Part shown: positions 53,056 through 62,831 of the stretch, one piece after another | How positions within the stretch are numbered: the stretch's first letter is position 1 | Layout: every line of letters starts with the position of its first letter | From: Pedobacter sp. B4-66 | GTDB taxonomy: Bacteria; Bacteroidota; Bacteroidia; Sphingobacteriales; Sphingobacteriaceae | Direction of reading: 5' to 3' | DNA length: 64,000 nt | Assembly: GCF_018492665.1 (NCBI RefSeq) | Contig: NZ_JAFVME010000005.1 | Span: 62,001 to 126,000 of the forward strand | The notes under the pieces: model-generated | Seen by the model: the letters and a program-made list of their open reading frames with translations, nothing else | What the model was told of the DNA's origin: nothing | Databases searched by the model: none | Program-made: the position numbers and the translations under genes

Positions 53056-53931
53056 CTAATCTGCTGAAACAACCTTTGGATGATGAATAGTTAATTTATG
53101 CTCTGAAAGATTATAAGTATCTCCATCACACATTACATGTACAATCATGTTTTTAATAGAAACAGGTTGCCCCATTTCAACGTCGGTTAAGTTCGTATCA
53201 GCCATATCTCTGCCATCAACCAAAATAACCATTCCGCTACCTATAGCTTCCATGTTATTTCCTTCCGATATATATAACCCTGTGTCTTCACCTAAACCTA
53301 TACCTAAAATACCCGGATTACTTGCCGTAGCATATAACAAACGACCTATTCTACCTCTTTGTACAAAATGTGTATCTACAATTACTCCATCAATAAAGCC
53401 TAGTCCGCCGGTAATTTTAACCTCTCCTTTTAAAAGTGCATCCTTAGAACTTCCCTGATAGATCATATTTTTGGAAGATGCCGCAGCACCAGCCGATGTT
53501 CCTGCAATTACTACAGGTTCATTCTGGTATTTATCCAATAAGATTTGATGAATAGATGTACCTCCAAATATTGATGACAAGCGAAGCTGATCTCCACCCG
53601 TAAAAATGATAACATCAGCAGCTTTTACTCTTTCACAATTCTCAATTGAGTTGGCTTGTTCACGATTGTTAATATTTAACACACCAACATCTTGCACATC
53701 AAGTTGGGCAAATGCCTTTATATACTCTTCACCAACTTTCTCTGGAATAAGTGATGCAGTTGTGATGATTTCGAATCTTGATTTATTATCTTTTATAGAT
53801 TCAACAGTAATTTTCTTTAAAATACCCCTTTCAAAAAAGTTCATATTTTGGGGCAACCCGAACTGAGTTTCAGTAAAACTTCCGGTATTTATTGCACCCC
53901 CTATAATAATTAATTTACCCTTCGGAGTCAT
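53056..53931 (-). CDS. cphB: Cyanophycinase
   Basis: A 291-residue S51 serine peptidase that cuts cyanophycin into beta-Asp-Arg dipeptides. The nucleophile Ser146 sits in VIAGTSAGAAAS. IIFTGGDQLRLSS and the conserved HFVQRGRIGRL (His188) are also present. There is no signal peptide, so degradation is cytoplasmic. It is followed directly by the isoaspartyl peptidase gene and is divergent from the synthetase across 635 bp. Its promoter is the best match found in the window. Confidence 0.94.
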   Translation of the reverse strand: MTPKGKLIIIGGAINTGSFTETQFGLPQNMNFFERGILKKITVESIKDNKSRFEIITTASLIPEKVGEEYIKAFAQLDVQDVGVLNINNREQANSIENCERVKAADVIIFTGGDQLRLSSIFGGTSIHQILLDKYQNEPVVIAGTSAGAAASSKNMIYQGSSKDALLKGEVKITGGLGFIDGVIVDTHFVQRGRIGRLLYATASNPGILGIGLGEDTGLYISEGNNMEAIGSGMVILVDGRDMADTNLTDVEMGQPVSIKNMIVHVMCDGDTYNLSEHKLTIHHPKVVSAD

Positions 53932-53958
53932 TTCAAATATTTATATTTCCAATAGGGC

Positions 53959-53989
53959 CAAACTTAGATAAAATTGATTTGTAATGCAA
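53959..53989 (-). promoter_or_regulatory. Promoter of cphB-iaaA
   Basis: On the minus strand ATTG (53987-53990), a 20-bp spacer and TAAGTTTG (53959-53966, matching TAnnTTTG). It lies 27 bp before the cphB ATG, which fits the Bacteroidota -33/-7 layout. Confidence 0.55.
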
Positions 53990-54032
53990 TTTTATAGTCT
54001 ATACAGAAAAATTTCAGATTTCGAATGAAGAC

Positions 54033-54095
54033 CCTAACAACCTAGGCTCGCCTTAGACTCAAGTCAGACTCTCATCAGAGTTAGGTCAGAGTCTG
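54033..54095. repeat. Nested inverted repeats upstream of cphA
   Basis: CAGACTCT (54065-54072) and AGAGTCTG (54088-54095) are perfect inverted arms 15 bp apart. CCTAAC (54033-54038) is mirrored by GTTAGG (54080-54085), and GACTCAAGTC (54056-54065) is itself a short palindrome. The cluster looks like an operator or a folded leader element. Confidence 0.45.
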
Positions 54096-54566
54096 TAGGA
54101 CTATTATCTGACAAAAGGCTCTTTTTACTGAATGTACAATCTGACTTGTGTCCGTCTTATAATAAAACCTACTCAAGGTCCTTTCATTCTTACCACCAAA
54201 ACAGTGAAGTTTATTGTAAATAACAGCCCTAAAAACAGAACATATTCTTGCTTTTCATCTGTTTAAAACACCAATTAACAATTTCATTATTTAAACTTTA
54301 CCTCTAAATTATTTACACAAAATATATTCACAATTAATTGGATTAATAACTGCATAACTCTCGGAAAATATTTATACTTTAATCTCTCCATTTAAAGCAT
54401 AGAGTAATCCGGGTAAAAGTTCGAAATACTTTTAAAAATATGCTGTAAAAAAGCCAAGAGCATTTTCTTCAAAGAGAACAACAGTAAACAATAAACTTAT
54501 TTAAGCTTAGCGTGTTATAGAACTAACGTTAGGCAATGTTAATCATAAAAGAACAAATTTATACCA

Positions 54567-57182
54567 ATGAAAATATTAGGCATACAGGTGCTCCGTGGAC
54601 CAAACATTTGGTCGATAAACAGAAAAAAATTGATCCAGATGCGACTGGATCTGGGAGAAATGGAGCAGAGGCCAACCAATCTTATCGAAGGATTTAGAGA
54701 ACGTATTGAAAAATTGATCCCTTCCTTGCAAACTCATCGATGCTCTAAAGGTGAACCCGGTGGTTTTTTAGCAAGGATTGAGGAAGGCACCTGGATGGGT
54801 CATGTAATTGAACATATTGCATTAGAAATTCAAACTCTAGCAGGAATGGATACCGGATTCGGAAGAACTAGACAAACCAAAACAGAAGGCATTTACAATG
54901 TCGTTTTTAGCTACATTGAGGAGAAAGCTGGTATTTATGCCGCCGAAGCCTCTGTCCAAATTGCTGAAGCACTAATCAACGACCATGAGTACGATCTGGA
55001 AACAGATATACAACGTATGCGTGAGCTTAGAGAAATGGAACGACTAGGACCAAGCACAGGTTCTATCGTAGATGAAGCAATTTCAAGAGATATCCCTTGG
55101 ATAAGGCTAAACAAGAGTTCTCTTGTGCAGTTAGGTTATGGCAAAAATCAGGTACGCTTTCGTGCTACCATGACAGAGAGAACCAATAGCATAGCTGTTG
55201 ATATTGCCGGCAACAAGGACGAGACCAAAAGATTATTGCAAGATTCTGCTATTCCAGTTGCAAAAGGAGTAACCATATCTGACATTGAAGACCTGCCGGA
55301 TGCAATAAGAAAGGTAGGCTTTCCATTGGTATTTAAACCTTTGGACGGAAATCATGGTAGAGGTGCGACTATTAATGTTAAAACAGAGGAAGCAGCCAAA
55401 GAAGCTTTTGATTATGCTAAAAACTATTCAAGAAGAATAATCATTGAACGTTTTATTACAGGCTACGATTTTAGAATCCTGGTAATAGACCATAAGATGG
55501 TTGCAGCGGCTTTGCGTGTACCTGCACATGTTACAGGTAATGGACAAAGTACTGTTCAGGAATTAATAAATAAAGAAAATGAAGACCCAAGAAGAGGCTA
55601 TGGCCACGAAAATGTTTTAACCGAAATAACGGTCGACAGGGATACTTTGGATTTGCTTGCAAAAAAGGATTACACACTAGATTCTATCCCTCCGCAGGGC
55701 GAAACCGTTTATTTAAAATCAACTGCCAACTTAAGTACAGGAGGTACATCAATTGATGTTACAGATCTTGTTCATCCGCAAAACATTTTTATTAGTGAGC
55801 GTATTTCCAGAATAATTGGCTTAGATATATGTGGGATAGACATCATGGCAGAGAACTTAACACAGCCTCTCCCAGAAAACGGAGGTGTTGTTTTGGAAGT
55901 TAACGCTGCTCCTGGTTTTAGAATGCACCTTGCGCCAAGTGAAGGCTTACCTAGAAACGTTGCCGCCCCTGTTATTGATATGTTATACCCTCCTGGTAAA
56001 GATGCGCGGATTCCGATCATTGCCGTTACCGGTACCAATGGAAAAACAACTACAACCAGACTAATTGCCCACATTGTTAAAAGCAATGGTACAAGGGTTG
56101 GCTTTACAACTTCCGACGGTATTTATGTGCAAAACACTAAGCTAATGAAGGGCGACACAACGGGCCCGATTAGTGCCGAGTTTATTTTAAGAGACCCAAC
56201 TGTAGAGTTTGCTGTATTGGAAACTGCACGTGGTGGGATTTTAAGAGCCGGATTGGGATTTAACAAATGTGACATTGGTGTTGTTACCAATATCCAGGAG
56301 GATCATTTGGGAATATCAGACATCCATACTTTGGATGATCTTTGCAGGGTAAAAGCTGTTGTAATTGGCGCAGTAAAAAGAAATGGCTGGAGCGTGCTTA
56401 ACGCAGATAATAAATACTGTATAAAAATTGCCAACAACGCAGATAGTAATATTGCCTTTTTTAGCATGGATGAGAAAAATCCGGTTATTGCAGAGCACTG
56501 CAAAAAAGGTGGCATTGCGGCTATTTACGAGAACGGCTACATCACCATTAAAAAAGGCGATTGGAAAATAAGAGTAGAAAAGGTTACGCACATTCCTTTA
56601 ACCTTTGGTGGCAGTGTTGATTTTATGATCCAGAATGTACTTGCTGCTACGCTTGCTACATTCTTATGGGGATATAAAATTGAAGACATCAGAATGTCGT
56701 TAGAAACCTTTATACCTTCGGCAGCTCAAACTCCTGGCAGAATGAACACTTTTAAATTTAAAGAGTTCAAAATTCTTGTTGATTTTGCTCATAATCCGGA
56801 TGGTTTTAACGGCATAAAAGCCTATTTACAAACTATTGAAGCTACGGAACACGTTGGTGTAATATCCGGTACAGGCGACAGAAGAGATGAGGACATAAAA
56901 GAAACGGCAAGAATTGCTGCACAGATGTTCGATAGAGTTATCATCTGTCAGGAGAAATACCTGAGGGGTCGTGATCAACAGGAAATAATTGATTTATTGA
57001 TAGCGGGTATTCGCGAGATAAAACCAGAGATGGAAATTACGATTAATAATAACGGGAATGACTGTTTGAAATACATTATCGCAACTGCGAAATCTGGGTC
57101 ATACATCACCATTTTAAGTGATACTATTGATAACGCAATTGGTAAAGTTTCTGAATACTTAGATAAGGAATTTGGAGTATAA
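54567..57182 (+). CDS. cphA: Cyanophycin synthetase
   Basis: An 871-residue enzyme that builds multi-L-arginyl-poly-L-aspartate without a ribosome. The N-terminal domain (1-160) is followed by an ATP-grasp domain (about 215-475, with FPLVFKPLDGNHGRGA and EVNAAPGFRMH), which adds Asp. A Mur-ligase-like domain has Walker A VTGTNGKTTTT (487-497) and adds Arg; VDFAHNPDGF marks its C-terminal part. All expected domains are present and the length is typical. It is divergent from the degradation genes and has a bidirectional terminator after it. Confidence 0.96.
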   Translation: MKILGIQVLRGPNIWSINRKKLIQMRLDLGEMEQRPTNLIEGFRERIEKLIPSLQTHRCSKGEPGGFLARIEEGTWMGHVIEHIALEIQTLAGMDTGFGRTRQTKTEGIYNVVFSYIEEKAGIYAAEASVQIAEALINDHEYDLETDIQRMRELREMERLGPSTGSIVDEAISRDIPWIRLNKSSLVQLGYGKNQVRFRATMTERTNSIAVDIAGNKDETKRLLQDSAIPVAKGVTISDIEDLPDAIRKVGFPLVFKPLDGNHGRGATINVKTEEAAKEAFDYAKNYSRRIIIERFITGYDFRILVIDHKMVAAALRVPAHVTGNGQSTVQELINKENEDPRRGYGHENVLTEITVDRDTLDLLAKKDYTLDSIPPQGETVYLKSTANLSTGGTSIDVTDLVHPQNIFISERISRIIGLDICGIDIMAENLTQPLPENGGVVLEVNAAPGFRMHLAPSEGLPRNVAAPVIDMLYPPGKDARIPIIAVTGTNGKTTTTRLIAHIVKSNGTRVGFTTSDGIYVQNTKLMKGDTTGPISAEFILRDPTVEFAVLETARGGILRAGLGFNKCDIGVVTNIQEDHLGISDIHTLDDLCRVKAVVIGAVKRNGWSVLNADNKYCIKIANNADSNIAFFSMDEKNPVIAEHCKKGGIAAIYENGYITIKKGDWKIRVEKVTHIPLTFGGSVDFMIQNVLAATLATFLWGYKIEDIRMSLETFIPSAAQTPGRMNTFKFKEFKILVDFAHNPDGFNGIKAYLQTIEATEHVGVISGTGDRRDEDIKETARIAAQMFDRVIICQEKYLRGRDQQEIIDLLIAGIREIKPEMEITINNNGNDCLKYIIATAKSGSYITILSDTIDNAIGKVSEYLDKEFGV

Positions 57183-57201
57183 CCTGAGAATAATGTTTAA
57201 T

Positions 57202-57230
57202 AAAAAAGCCAGGAAATTCCTGGCTTTTTT
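57202..57230. terminator. Bidirectional terminator after cphA
   Basis: Perfect 14-bp arms (57202-57215, 57217-57230) contain six A and six T at their outer ends. They serve cphA and the converging DUF1543 gene. Confidence 0.9.
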
Positions 57231-57236
57231 ATTTGC

Positions 57237-57791
57237 TTATAGTTTACTAAGTATCAAATATCCTAAATGAATTTCATCCTTTGGAATATCTGTGGCCGGA
57301 CTTATATGTAGCGTATAATGTTCCTTAATACTAGTAGGAAGTATGTCCTCAATTTCAAACACATCATCCACATCTACACCATATTTATCATCAATGTGTG
57401 ATGTTGCACCTTCAAAACCTGCATGTTTGTAGAATGCCGTTTCTTTTGCCTGTTTAATTGCAGTAGCCTTTTCATTAGCAACAGCTAACATTTTATAATG
57501 AAGCTCATCAAACTCACCCTCCTTATATCCACCTAAGTTTAAAAAGAATAATCTATCCGTTGTGGATTGCTCTTTTTTGCTTATCACCTTTACATGACAC
57601 CCTTCAACTTCTGTTACCTCTCGCCAGGCATCGATATGTATTTTACCATTTGCCTCCGGCCAAAAAGCCATGATCTCTTCTTTGATATCCTTTAATGAAT
57701 TACCCACTGTAAAGAAAACATCATGTTGCTCAGTATGTCTGCCCGGAGGTGTGCAGCCCAATAGTAGCATAAATAACTTCGGTGATTCCAT
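57237..57791 (-). CDS. DUF1543 domain protein
   Basis: A 184-residue cytoplasmic protein of the DUF1543 family. Typical segments are LFMLLLGCTPPGRHTEQHDVFF near the start and FFLNLGGYKEGEFDELHYKMLAVA in the middle. The function is unknown. It is last in a leftward run starting at fumC, 12 bp after the phosphatase gene. Confidence 0.85.
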   Translation of the reverse strand: MESPKLFMLLLGCTPPGRHTEQHDVFFTVGNSLKDIKEEIMAFWPEANGKIHIDAWREVTEVEGCHVKVISKKEQSTTDRLFFLNLGGYKEGEFDELHYKMLAVANEKATAIKQAKETAFYKHAGFEGATSHIDDKYGVDVDDVFEIEDILPTSIKEHYTLHISPATDIPKDEIHLGYLILSKL

Positions 57792-57803
57792 TATAAATTT
57801 AAG

Positions 57804-58247
57804 CTACACTTCTTTAAGCTCTTCAATTAATTGCTTACATCGCGCTTCTATTTCTAAAAACACCGGTTCAAAAAGGTTGCTATCGAAATATGGATCTGTT
57901 ACTTCATTTTCGTCAGGCAAAAATAGCTTGACTTTTTTACGCTGTTCTTCGCCCGTTGCCAGTCTTTGAACATCTCTTAAATTATTGCTATCCATTACAA
58001 GAATGCTATCAAATTCGTCAAACATTTGCTTGTTGAAATGTCTGGCTCTTTGCTTAGAAATATCGTATCCAAAGTTTTTGGCAACCGCTATGCTTCTTTT
58101 ATCAGCAGGTTGATTTACATGCCAATCGCCAGTTCCCGCCGACGCAACTTCCCAGCCTAATTCTTGTTCATTTACCAAATGCCTCATAATACCCTCAGCC
58201 AATGGCGAGCGACAAATATTACCAAGGCAAACCATTAAAATCTTCAT
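57804..58247 (-). CDS. Low-molecular-weight protein tyrosine phosphatase
   Basis: A 147-residue phosphatase. The P-loop CLGNICRS (Cys7 nucleophile, Arg13) is at the N-terminus and the general acid Asp is in VTDPYFDSN. It removes phosphate from tyrosine (or arginine) residues. The start overlaps the S1/P1 nuclease stop by one base. Targets are unknown. Confidence 0.94.
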   Translation of the reverse strand: MKILMVCLGNICRSPLAEGIMRHLVNEQELGWEVASAGTGDWHVNQPADKRSIAVAKNFGYDISKQRARHFNKQMFDEFDSILVMDSNNLRDVQRLATGEEQRKKVKLFLPDENEVTDPYFDSNLFEPVFLEIEARCKQLIEELKEV

Positions 58248-59047
58248 TATTTATAAATATCATTAAGGATGTTTGCCAAACAAACACCTCCTTTTAACAG
58301 TTGTTCGTTTAAAAGGTTTACAAAATCGAAGTTGTATTTATAACTCAGCTTATCCTCCGGCTTTGTATTCTCATAAATTCTATTGCAGGCTAAGTAAGAC
58401 CCATAAACAAAATCTTTAAGAGAACTGCTTTTCCATACTGCCAATTGCTCATTATTAGGATAATTAATAGCAGTTGCATACTCAGTATAACTCAGCTGTT
58501 GGTATTCTATTAATGATTCATCCCACACTCTATGCAAATTAGATTTCTCTCCAAACCAGGTAACAAAAACTTTATTACCTCCTAAATCTTCTTTGCGAGC
58601 CGTGTGCATTGGTTGATTTAAATCGCCCACAAGATGTACCAGCAAGCGCATTGCAAGTTTCTTTTGATCTGGTGTGCTTTGTTTGTTTTTCAAAACCGAG
58701 ATCATTTGCGGAACCTTGTTATACACATTGGCCGCAGTGTCTTTATCTAAAAAGTCAAACACCCCTTGCTTATCCAATCCTCCTGGCAGGTTTACAAAAT
58801 GCCAGGTGTACAGGTAATTGTAAGACGGGTCTGATTTAATGAAATCGCCCCAATTACTTGCCATTGCTAAGCTTTCATTACCCAAAACTTCTTTAATCCC
58901 CTTCTTTGCTCTTTTAGTAAGATGACTTTCAGCTATCTGCCCTACTATTCTATGGCCAACCATTCCCCAAGCACCTGCGCTTAATGGCATATAGGCTATT
59001 ATTGAGAAAACTATAATGCATTTAAAAATCTTACCTACTCTTTTCAT
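58247..59047 (-). CDS. S1/P1 family nuclease, exported
   Basis: A 266-residue zinc nuclease. Signal peptide cleavage after AGA leaves Trp27 as the new N-terminus (WGMVGHRIVGQIAE), which binds the zinc cluster in P1 nuclease. Other ligands are in NWGDFI, WHFVNL, LLVHLVGDLNQPMH and NLHRVWDE. It degrades single-stranded nucleic acid in the periplasm or medium, possibly for phosphate or nucleoside supply. Confidence 0.92.
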   Translation of the reverse strand: MKRVGKIFKCIIVFSIIAYMPLSAGAWGMVGHRIVGQIAESHLTKRAKKGIKEVLGNESLAMASNWGDFIKSDPSYNYLYTWHFVNLPGGLDKQGVFDFLDKDTAANVYNKVPQMISVLKNKQSTPDQKKLAMRLLVHLVGDLNQPMHTARKEDLGGNKVFVTWFGEKSNLHRVWDESLIEYQQLSYTEYATAINYPNNEQLAVWKSSSLKDFVYGSYLACNRIYENTKPEDKLSYKYNFDFVNLLNEQLLKGGVCLANILNDIYK

Positions 59048-59078
59048 CTTTATCTACTTTTTAATTGCTCAGCATTTA

Positions 59079-59591
59079 TTATAAACTCTGCGGAGTGCAA
59101 ATTACTTTCTCCTGAAGTTTCAAATTAACTTCCCTTTGATTGTCTGTTCCTTGAAGCACCAACCTACTTGTATCTGCCAACTTAATTTTGAAGGTTTTGA
59201 TATATTGTCCTATCTGATAGCATCCTGAAATCTTCTGTTTATAATTGGATTTGGTGAAAGTACCAGCCAAGAAAATACTATCAGCTTTAATCTGATAAGT
59301 CCCCTTAGCGTATTCCTGCCATACTCCATTATTAAAGCAAGAATCAGCATAGTAATTCACTTTCGAATGGGTAACAAAGTCTACATAAAATGAATCACAG
59401 GTGAATTTGAATTTATGCTGCGTATAATTCAGTAATTTATCTGCATTCGATACACTATCCTGATTCCAAATTCCCTGTAAAATTGGTGATCCCTCTCCTT
59501 GCACATTAGGCAGCCTCCTACAGGAGAATACAACACACAGGATAAACAACACCGGAAACAATAATCTCCACATATATGGGTATTTATTCAT
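59079..59591 (-). CDS. Hypothetical lipoprotein downstream of fumC
   Basis: A 170-residue predicted lipoprotein: basic N-terminus, hydrophobic segment and lipobox (VVFSC), then a beta-rich body with a fumarase-neighbour-specific sequence such as GIWNQDSVSN and GTYQIKADSIFLAGTFTKS. This looks like a lipocalin-like strand pattern. I recognise no family firmly. It begins 3 bp after the fumC stop, so it is co-translated with it. Confidence 0.75.
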   Translation of the reverse strand: MNKYPYMWRLLFPVLFILCVVFSCRRLPNVQGEGSPILQGIWNQDSVSNADKLLNYTQHKFKFTCDSFYVDFVTHSKVNYYADSCFNNGVWQEYAKGTYQIKADSIFLAGTFTKSNYKQKISGCYQIGQYIKTFKIKLADTSRLVLQGTDNQREVNLKLQEKVICTPQSL

Positions 59592-59594
59592 TTC

Positions 59595-60992
59595 CTATTT
59601 TAAGCTACCTACCATGTCTTCCGGACGAACCCACTCATCAAATTGCTCTCCGGTAAGCAAGCCTAATTCTATTGAAGCTTCACGTAAGGTTTTGTTTTCT
59701 TTATGCGCTTTCTTAGCTATTTTAGCTGCATTTTCATATCCAACATGAGGATTTAAAGCCGTAACCAGCATCAAAGAATTTTGTAAATGTTTCTTGATTT
59801 CTGGTAGGTTAGGTAAAATACCTTCGGCGCATTTATCATTGAATGAAACGCAAGCATCACCAATTAATCTTCCTGATTGTAAAACGTTAGCAGCGATAAC
59901 CGGTTTGAAAACATTCAATTCAAAATGTCCATTACTACCGCCAATACCAACAGTAACGTCGTTACCCATTACCTGAGCACATACCATAGTCATGGCTTCC
60001 GGCTGAGTAGGATTAACTTTACCCGGCATAATTGATGAACCTGGTTCATTATCAGGAATGATGATCTCACCTATTCCGCAACGAGGACCAGAGCTTAACA
60101 TCCTTACATCATTTGCTATCTTCATTAATGAAACAGCAGTACGTTTATAAGCTCCTGAAAGTTCTACCATTGCATCGTGAGCCGCAAGCGCCTCAAATTT
60201 ATTAGGTGCGGTTACAAAAGGAAGAGCTGTTAGTTCTGCAATTTTCTTAGCAACCAAAACATCATATCCCTTAGGAGTATTTAATCCAGTTCCAACTGCT
60301 GTGCCACCTAAAGCAAGCTCGCTTATCATTACCAAAGCATTTTTTACAGCTCTGATGCTATTATCTATTTGTTGTACATATCCGGAAAATTCCTGACCCA
60401 ATGTTAAAGGTGTAGCATCCATAAAGTGGGTACGGCCGGTTTTAACGATATCATTAAATTCAATTGCTTTTTTATGTAATGTGTTGCGCAATTTTTCTAA
60501 TCCAGGTATGGTAATTTCTACTGCTTGTTTGTAAGCAGCGATATGCATAGCTGTAGGGTAGGTATCGTTCGATGATTGTGATTTGTTGACATCATCATTA
60601 GGATGCAACACTTTTTTATCATCAGCCAATGCGCCGCCGTTTAAAACATGAGCACGATTTGCAATTACCTCATTGGCATTCATATTACTTTGAGTCCCTG
60701 AACCTGTTTGCCAGATTACTAATGGAAACTGATCATCTAAGCTACCTGCAACCACTTCATCGCAAGCTTTTGCAATTAACTCGGCTTTTTCATTTGTCAA
60801 AACACCGAGCTCAGCATTAGCTAAAGCTGCCGCCTTTTTCAAATAACCAAATGCATGTATAACCTCCTTTGGCATTGAAGCCTCCGGACCAATTTTAAAG
60901 TTATTACGTGAACGTTCTGTTTGTGCACCCCAATATTTATCAGCAGGCACTTGTACCTCGCCCATGGTATCGTGTTCTATTCTGAAACTCAT
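59595..60992 (-). CDS. fumC: Fumarate hydratase, class II
   Basis: A 465-residue enzyme converting fumarate to malate in the TCA cycle. The signature [15 protein letters not shown] is intact, as are [13 protein letters not shown] and [17 protein letters not shown]. The length is normal for the class II (oxygen-stable) form. It heads a probable five-gene leftward operon of otherwise unrelated proteins. Confidence 0.96.
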   Translation of the reverse strand: MSFRIEHDTMGEVQVPADKYWGAQTERSRNNFKIGPEASMPKEVIHAFGYLKKAAALANAELGVLTNEKAELIAKACDEVVAGSLDDQFPLVIWQTGSGTQSNMNANEVIANRAHVLNGGALADDKKVLHPNDDVNKSQSSNDTYPTAMHIAAYKQAVEITIPGLEKLRNTLHKKAIEFNDIVKTGRTHFMDATPLTLGQEFSGYVQQIDNSIRAVKNALVMISELALGGTAVGTGLNTPKGYDVLVAKKIAELTALPFVTAPNKFEALAAHDAMVELSGAYKRTAVSLMKIANDVRMLSSGPRCGIGEIIIPDNEPGSSIMPGKVNPTQPEAMTMVCAQVMGNDVTVGIGGSNGHFELNVFKPVIAANVLQSGRLIGDACVSFNDKCAEGILPNLPEIKKHLQNSLMLVTALNPHVGYENAAKIAKKAHKENKTLREASIELGLLTGEQFDEWVRPEDMVGSLK

Positions 60993-61210
60993 AGTATTGA
61001 AAAATTATTTTGTCCAAATTTAACCTTTTTGCCCCTTAAAGGAAATTTATTTAGAAACGTTACACAAACATTAACATTAGAAAGTGATTATTGGTAAAAC
61101 GAATACTGCGCAAAACAACACATCTGCTATTTCAAACACTGCCGTTGCTGTTTTATGGTTTTAGTTTTGCTATTATTGTTACAGGTTTGATGAAAATTAA
61201 ACTTAACGCT

Positions 61211-62827
61211 ATGAAAAAAATCATCTTCCTATTTCTCAGCTTCTTTATTTCAGTTTTTATAGTAAATGCGCAAAAAGGCATCAACTTTTTTAGCATGTAC
61301 GCTGCTGGAGGAAAAATGCTCATGAATGTAGATAGTTCCGCCAAAAATGTGTTTTATGCCAATGTATTTCCAAATCAACCCCATACATCTTTCAGTTTCT
61401 TACCCGAAGTACACCAGGTAAACATTCAGATCTATTTCAGAAAGACGGATAATGTGCAGAATTACAGGTACACAATTTTGGAGAATAACAAGCCGATAGT
61501 AGTAAACAAGTCGATCAATGAAGCGCAATTAAAAGAGGTCGACAGGGGCGACGAAGAAATATTCCGCTCTACGAGTTTTGGCACCTTTCCTGTCAAAGAT
61601 AAAATCATTACAATCATCACATACGACATCCAGAAACCCCAGGATGTTTACACCACCGTCTTTTATGGCAAGTCAATCCCAAGAGCAAAAATTGCAGCCA
61701 TAGGAAAGCGTTTTATAGTTGAGGGCGGTGTTGATTACAAGTATATTGTTGATCCAAAAAACAAAACAGATCTTATTTTAAATGAAAAAGACGACGAACT
61801 CACTATTGTAAAGGTTAAATCAGATATAGACTATATTTACGCCATCTCTATAAAAGATAAGCAAACTGGCAATATATTCTTCAACTCCACTGTTTGGCAA
61901 TATGGTGGCCATATTAATGAAGCACGTGAGTTTTCACCTTATGTGAAAATAGACAAAAGCGTTTTCAAAAAATCGGGGGATTATGAGATTGTTATTCAGC
62001 CATTAATTAAATGGACTGGATGCCGTGATTGCGATTTCTCGCCAAAAGATATAGAAAAATATGTAAGTCGATATACACTTTCTATAACGTTAGAGGAAGA
62101 AAACTATACCAAAAAAGAACTTTTAATCTATACGCTTATCGTCGCGTTTTCTATTGGATTAGCCTTTCTTACGATACTTTACTTCATCAAAAAAAGAAAC
62201 AAAAAACAGCTGATAGAAAACGAGCAGCAAAAAAACATTGCAAAGCTCCAACTGAACTCCATTCGTTCTCAATTAAACCCTCATTTTTTGTTTAATGCAC
62301 TCTCTGGCATTCAAAATTTAATGAACAAAAACCAAATAGACAATGCTAACAAATACCTTTCTAAATTTGCCCGGTTAACTCGTAATGTACTTGACGATAA
62401 AGAACTGATTAGTTTATCACAAGAAAAAACTTTACTAGACGATTACCTGCAAATGGAGCAATTGCGGTTCGGGTTTAAGTACGAAATTAACCACTCTGAA
62501 AACCTAGATTTAGCTAACATAGAAATACCAAGTATGCTGTTGCAACCTTTTGTAGAAAATGCAGTGAAGCACGGCATATCGCAAAAAGCTACCGATGGAA
62601 AAATTATAATCACATTTATTAAGCAAGCAAATGATTTGGTATTAACTGTTACCGATAATGGAAATGGATTTGACACAGAAAAAAAGAACAATGGCTTGGG
62701 TCTGCTATTGAGTGACAGTAGAATAGCACTCTTAAATAGTATTTATAAAGAAAATCGCTTTACTTTAGATATACAATCATCCACTAACGGCACTAAAATA
62801 AGCTTAGCATTAACCGATTGGCTATAA
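61211..62827 (+). CDS. LytS-type sensor histidine kinase with large periplasmic domain
   Basis: A 538-residue kinase. ATG 61211 gives a signal peptide (KKIIFLFLSFFISVFIVNAQ); an in-frame TTG 120 bp upstream would add an odd second hydrophobic stretch. A ~280-residue exported sensor region follows, of beta-rich appearance, then one membrane helix (about 303-326). The His_kinase motif SQLNPHFLFNAL carries the phospho-acceptor His358. The HATPase part has MLLQPFVENAVKHGI and NGNGFD. The LytTR regulator follows after 4 bp. Confidence 0.92.
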   Translation: MKKIIFLFLSFFISVFIVNAQKGINFFSMYAAGGKMLMNVDSSAKNVFYANVFPNQPHTSFSFLPEVHQVNIQIYFRKTDNVQNYRYTILENNKPIVVNKSINEAQLKEVDRGDEEIFRSTSFGTFPVKDKIITIITYDIQKPQDVYTTVFYGKSIPRAKIAAIGKRFIVEGGVDYKYIVDPKNKTDLILNEKDDELTIVKVKSDIDYIYAISIKDKQTGNIFFNSTVWQYGGHINEAREFSPYVKIDKSVFKKSGDYEIVIQPLIKWTGCRDCDFSPKDIEKYVSRYTLSITLEEENYTKKELLIYTLIVAFSIGLAFLTILYFIKKRNKKQLIENEQQKNIAKLQLNSIRSQLNPHFLFNALSGIQNLMNKNQIDNANKYLSKFARLTRNVLDDKELISLSQEKTLLDDYLQMEQLRFGFKYEINHSENLDLANIEIPSMLLQPFVENAVKHGISQKATDGKIIITFIKQANDLVLTVTDNGNGFDTEKKNNGLGLLLSDSRIALLNSIYKENRFTLDIQSSTNGTKISLALTDWL

Positions 62828-62831
62828 TATA

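Larger units (their letters stand above)
53932..54566. other. 635-bp intergenic control region between cphB and cphA
   Basis: The largest gene-free stretch in the window. It holds the cphB promoter (53959-53989) and a cluster of GACT/AGTC-type repeats at 54033-54095. AT-rich sequence of about 450 bp then runs up to the cphA start. I see no ORF of note, no tRNA and no terminator pair. The cphA promoter could not be located with confidence; the long leader may hold regulatory RNA structure. Confidence 0.5.

Noticed and set aside
53932..54566. Possible tRNA or mobile-element scar in the cphB-cphA gap
   Set aside because: I found no cloverleaf, no T-loop consensus, no target-site duplication and no transposase fragment.
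61091..61210. Forty-residue upstream extension of the LytS-like kinase
   Set aside because: It needs a TTG start and would place a second hydrophobic helix before a normal signal peptide.
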